From: Aquila chrysaetos chrysaetos
Taxonomy: Eukaryota; Chordata; Aves; Accipitriformes; Accipitridae
DNA length: 64,000 nucleotides
Assembly: GCF_900496995.4 (NCBI RefSeq)
Contig: NC_044018.1
Coordinates: 30,895,825-30,959,824, forward strand
Reading direction: 5' to 3'
Numbering within the stretch: the stretch's first letter is position 1; every line of letters begins with the position of its first letter. Of the stretch, positions 61,688 through 64,000 are shown piece by piece. The notes below the pieces were generated by a model. That model did not search any database. It worked only from the letters and a program-made list of their open reading frames with translations, and had not been told where the DNA came from. A program made the translations under genes and the position numbers.

Positions 61688-62926
61688 CAGCTTGCGTCCT
61701 TTGACCAAGGATGGTTCTAACCCTCTGTGCGTTGGTTTCCCCTCTTGGCAGTTAGGGCTTGCAATTTTTACATCTCTGTGTGTGCTTGAGTGTGGATGTT
61801 TGTGTGGGTGTCTGGGTGCACATGTATGTATTTCATTCCTCCTGCAACAAACGCTGCAGTGGGCTTGGGACTCTTGCTGGGACAGGACTCTCTTAGTACA
61901 GTGCCAAGCACGAGGGCACCTTTCTAAGTCAGTATCCGGGGATGCTTGTGATGGGTGACCACAGGGTGCCCTGCAGCAGTGTCACCGCTTGTGCTAAGCT
62001 ATCAGAGGTGGCCTTGAACTGGGCAATGGTCTGATCCGTGCCGCGGTCCTTGTGCTTAGGGTGTGTTAACTCCCCCGTGCTGGTGCCACGAGGGGCCTGG
62101 GGGCCTGCCAGGCACTGCGGGCATGGGGACAGACATACTTGCTTTGGAGGGGGTGGCGGACGGCCTCCATGTTTGGCCAGGTGGCTGTGGTGACACAGAG
62201 CTGCCATGGCTTGTACCTCCTGCCTCCACCCAGCTCGCCAGAGGCATGCAGTTTTCCGCACGGTTTATGTCTCTGCAGTGTCAGCAAGGGAGGAGAGGGA
62301 TGTGGGGGGGGCGGCACCCTGGCCCCGCAGACATCTCCCCTTGCACCAGCCCATTCTCCCTTCCAGGTACATACAGGCCTGCGCCCCAGGTGAGGAACGG
62401 CCCCCAGCTCCAGGGAGAAAGTGGGAGCCCTTAGGGCAGGGGGGGCCATCCCGATGGCAAGGGAGCACCAGGATGTGTACGTGTGGGAGGGGGCAAGGGA
62501 AAATGCCAGGGGCCACCCCGGCAGGGTGGGGGTCCCTGAAGTTTTTGGGTACGTGGAGACGTTCATTGGTGGTTGCCGCCGAGGCGGATGCCCTCTAGCC
62601 CAGTTCCTCCGCGTAGGACCCTCACGTCTGCGCCCGCGAATGGGGGGGACGACAAGGTTTCCCCCTTTGTCACCTGCGCTTCCCGCCTTGGCAGGTGCCC
62701 TCGGGACTCCCCTTTGCCGTGGGCTCGGGGCAGAGGTCTGTGAGGGTTGTGGGCCCTGGGCGGGTGTGTGCGGGGCCGGGGCGGGAGGTTTCGGGCCGTG
62801 GGCAGGGCGGGGGTGGACGTGGGGTGTGGGGGGGGGCGCGGGGCGGGGGCCCTGGGAGAACCTTCGTGCCCGGGGGGCTCCGGCCGCGGCGGGGGGCGGC
62901 CCGGGCGGGCCCGCGGCTCCGCTGCG

Positions 62927-62940
62927 GCGCCCCCTGGCGG
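62927..62940 (-). promoter_or_regulatory. CTCF-like motif
   Basis: Read on the - strand this is CCGCCAGGGGGCGC, one mismatch from the CTCF core CCASYAGRKGGCRS. It lies about 95 bases upstream of the GLI1 exon 2 acceptor. Confidence 0.45.
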
Positions 62941-63069
62941 GCGCGGGACAGAGCGCCGGCCGCCGGCGGGCGCGGGGTCCCGGGGGGCGCGGGGCTGGCG
63001 GGCAGGGACGCCGGCCCACCCCTGTCATCCTCAGGCCCCGACCGGCTCCAGCCCCTCGGCGAGGACCAG

Positions 63070-63081
63070 ATGCGCTCCTGA
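63070..63081 (+). promoter_or_regulatory. GLI1: Minimal uORF in GLI1 5' UTR
   Basis: ATG CGC TCC TGA is a three-codon uORF ending 23 bases before the GLI1 ATG and out of frame with it. It lies downstream of the inferred acceptor (63,033-63,034), so it should be in the mRNA. In mammals, alternative GLI1 5' UTRs with uORFs lower translation. Whether this one does is inference. Confidence 0.5.
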
Positions 63082-63104
63082 GCCCGGCCAGGCCACGCAA
63101 CGAC

Positions 63105-63475
63105 ATGTTCAACCCCGTCAGTCCCCCAGCCACCGGCTATGCTGAGCGCTGCTGCCTGCGCCCACCCCATGGACCAGCCCCGGCGGCTCCGGGGCCACAA
63201 GGTCGGTCGTAGTCCCTTCGTCCTGGCCAGTGCCTCGGCCCGAGCAGTGCCTGGCGCGGGCGCGAGGGGCACCCGACTTCAGATGTAGTCCTTGGGTTCA
63301 GGGATGCTCTGGGGATTTCCTCTCCCCGTTGTGCCACCCACCCTAATAGTCTTCCCGTCTTTCTCCTTCCCTCTGCTAGGACTTGATTTCCCCTTATGCC
63401 ATCAGTCAAACCTCACAAGTAGTCACCGTGGTTATGGCTTGGTGGCAGGAACCGAGCACCCAGGTGGTGGTGATG
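63105..63475 (+). CDS. GLI1: GLI1 zinc-finger protein, N-terminus (coding exons 2-3, partial)
   Basis: Exon 2 is non-coding from about 63,035 (acceptor ...CATCCTCAG) and coding 63,105-63,201 (donor AAG|GTCGGT). Exon 3 is 63,380-63,475 (acceptor CTCTGCTAG, donor ATG|GTAAG). Both introns are phase 1. The 64 complete residues begin MFNPVSPPATGYAERCCLRP and continue with GLDFPLCHQSNL. These match the mammalian GLI1 start (MFN..(T/S)PP, CCLRP, FCHQANL) in sequence and exon layout. The zinc fingers, SUFU-binding motif and activation domain lie beyond the right edge. GLI1 is the activator-type Hedgehog transcription factor, acting in the nucleus. The reading frame stays open upstream of the ATG, but only because the DNA is GC-rich. 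The chosen ATG is supported by conservation. Confidence 0.93.
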
Positions 63476-63800
63476 GTAAGTCTCCAGTCTTGGGAGGGCA
63501 TGGGGTAGGTAGGGGTTCAGGCATCTCCTGGGGATTGTGTTGGTTCTGTCAGGAGTGCACGTGTGTGCGCTGAGGGGGTTGGGCAGTGCCGGGGACAGTG
63601 ATGCCTGTGATGAGGGAGGGGACTGCTGGGGCTTCAGGTATCTTCCCTGGCACAGTGATGCTGGTGTGAACAGGAGGATTTGTGTTGGCTGTGGCCAAGG
63701 GGATCAGGCACTTTTCTTGGGATGATATCAGCCGCAGCAGGGAGTACGTGTGTGTCAAGAGGTTCAGGTACCCCATGGGAACATTGATGGCCATGGTAGG
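63295..63800. repeat. Degenerate GGTTCAGG-type repeats in GLI1 introns 2-3
   Basis: Similar 20-30 base words recur at 63,295, 63,514, 63,631, 63,701 and 63,761. They have the form GG(T/A)TCAGG..TCT..TGGGGAT. Spacing is irregular (58-219 bases), so this is a decayed or dispersed local repeat, not a clean tandem array. Exon 3 lies between the first two copies. Confidence 0.4.
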
Positions 63801-63834
63801 GAGGAGGGACACTTTCCAGCCTTGCCATAGCCCA

Positions 63835-64000
63835 AAGCCAGCAACAAGCATAAATTGGGAGAGGAGTGGCTGGAGAGCAGCCCTGCAGAAAGGGATGTAG
63901 GGGTGGTGGTTGGGAGCAGGCTCAAAAGGAGCCAGCAGTGTGCCTTGGGAGCCAAGAAGGCAAGCCGTATCCTGGGGCGCATCAAACACAGCATAACCAG
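63835..64000 (+). mobile_element. CR1 LINE fragment, truncated by window end
   Basis: This matches an internal CR1 segment in + orientation. It includes GGAGAGCAGCCCTGCAGAAA (63,871-63,890), GAGCCAGCAGTGTGCC (63,929-63,944) and GCATCCTGGGGCGCATCA-type sequence to the end of the window. That segment lies shortly 5' of the 3' end seen in the 24 kb copy, so the element continues past the window. It sits in GLI1 intron 3. Confidence 0.9.

Larger units (their letters stand above)
51701..62560 (+). other. GLI1: Presumed GLI1 intron 1
   Basis: No conserved coding sequence. Contents are a - strand CR1 piece, TG/CA-rich tracts at 54.5, 58.0, 59.8 and 60.7 kb, C homopolymers at 60,938-60,954 and 61,131-61,144, and a minisatellite at 61.5 kb. 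A less repetitive segment at about 58,936-59,270 is discussed among the findings as a possible enhancer or promoter. The intron status depends on the exon 1 assignment. Confidence 0.45.
62570..63270 (+). promoter_or_regulatory. GLI1: CpG island around GLI1 exon 2
   Basis: CpG-dense sequence covers the end of intron 1, coding exon 2 and the start of intron 2. It could host an alternative start site. It contains a strong CTCF-like motif at 62,927-62,940. Confidence is high that the sequence is CpG-rich and lower that it acts as a promoter. Confidence 0.6.

Noticed and set aside
62421-63104. In-frame N-terminal extension of GLI1
   Set aside because: The frame is open upstream, but the sequence is not conserved with GLI1, a splice acceptor interrupts it at 63,033-63,034, and the MFN start matches the known GLI1 N-terminus.
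1-64000. tRNA, rRNA, snoRNA, microRNA genes and CRISPR arrays
   Set aside because: I scanned for tRNA B-box-like sequence, direct-repeat arrays and long hairpins. Nothing beyond the two listed inverted repeats was convincing, and CRISPR is not expected in a vertebrate.

Overview
The window is vertebrate nuclear DNA, most likely from a bird. It has introns with GT-AG splice sites, CpG-island promoters and poly(A) signals. The only interspersed repeats I can recognise are three CR1 LINE pieces (about 23,876-24,264, 52,362-52,475 and 63,835 to the window end). A sparse, CR1-only repeat load next to very GC-rich sequence fits an avian microchromosome. A crocodilian or turtle is not formally excluded. 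I cannot name the species.

Three protein-coding genes can be read from conserved protein sequence, all on the + strand: INHBC (activin/inhibin beta C; CDS 31,716-32,061 + 33,661-34,403), INHBE (activin/inhibin beta E; CDS 41,888-42,179 + 43,032-43,792) and the 5' end of GLI1 (coding exon 2 at 63,105-63,201, exon 3 at 63,380-63,475; the gene runs off the right edge). In mammals the order is R3HDM2-INHBC-INHBE-GLI1, with R3HDM2 divergent. The same block therefore appears here. The left 30 kb would be the first intron(s) of R3HDM2 on the - strand, reading out of a CpG island at about 30.1-31.5 kb. No R3HDM2 coding exon lies in the window, so that assignment rests on synteny, the CpG island and one good splice donor.

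Layout: 1-29.9 kb is AT-richer, apparently non-coding DNA with simple repeats and one CR1. 30.1-31.5 kb is the divergent R3HDM2/INHBC CpG island. 31.7-35.05 kb is INHBC. 35.1-41.4 kb is intergenic with an orphan CpG island at 38.4 kb. 41.4-44.9 kb is INHBE with its own CpG island. 44.9-50.4 kb is intergenic with a CpG-rich block at 49.4-49.9 kb. 50.4-51.7 kb is an alternating purine/pyrimidine tract followed by a large CpG island, my best candidate for the non-coding GLI1 exon 1 and promoter. 51.7-63.0 kb is then GLI1 intron 1, with TG/CA-rich tracts and a minisatellite. 63.0-64.0 kb holds GLI1 exons 2-3 and a CR1 in intron 3.

INHBC and INHBE encode secreted TGF-beta-family precursors. Each has a signal peptide, a prodomain, a proprotein-convertase site and a 114-residue nine-cysteine mature domain. 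They share a two-exon design with a phase-1 intron. GLI1 is the transcriptional effector of Hedgehog signalling. I found no sign of an unknown multi-gene system. The more interesting observations concern paralogue similarity, orphan CpG islands, perfect inverted repeats and candidate regulatory motifs.
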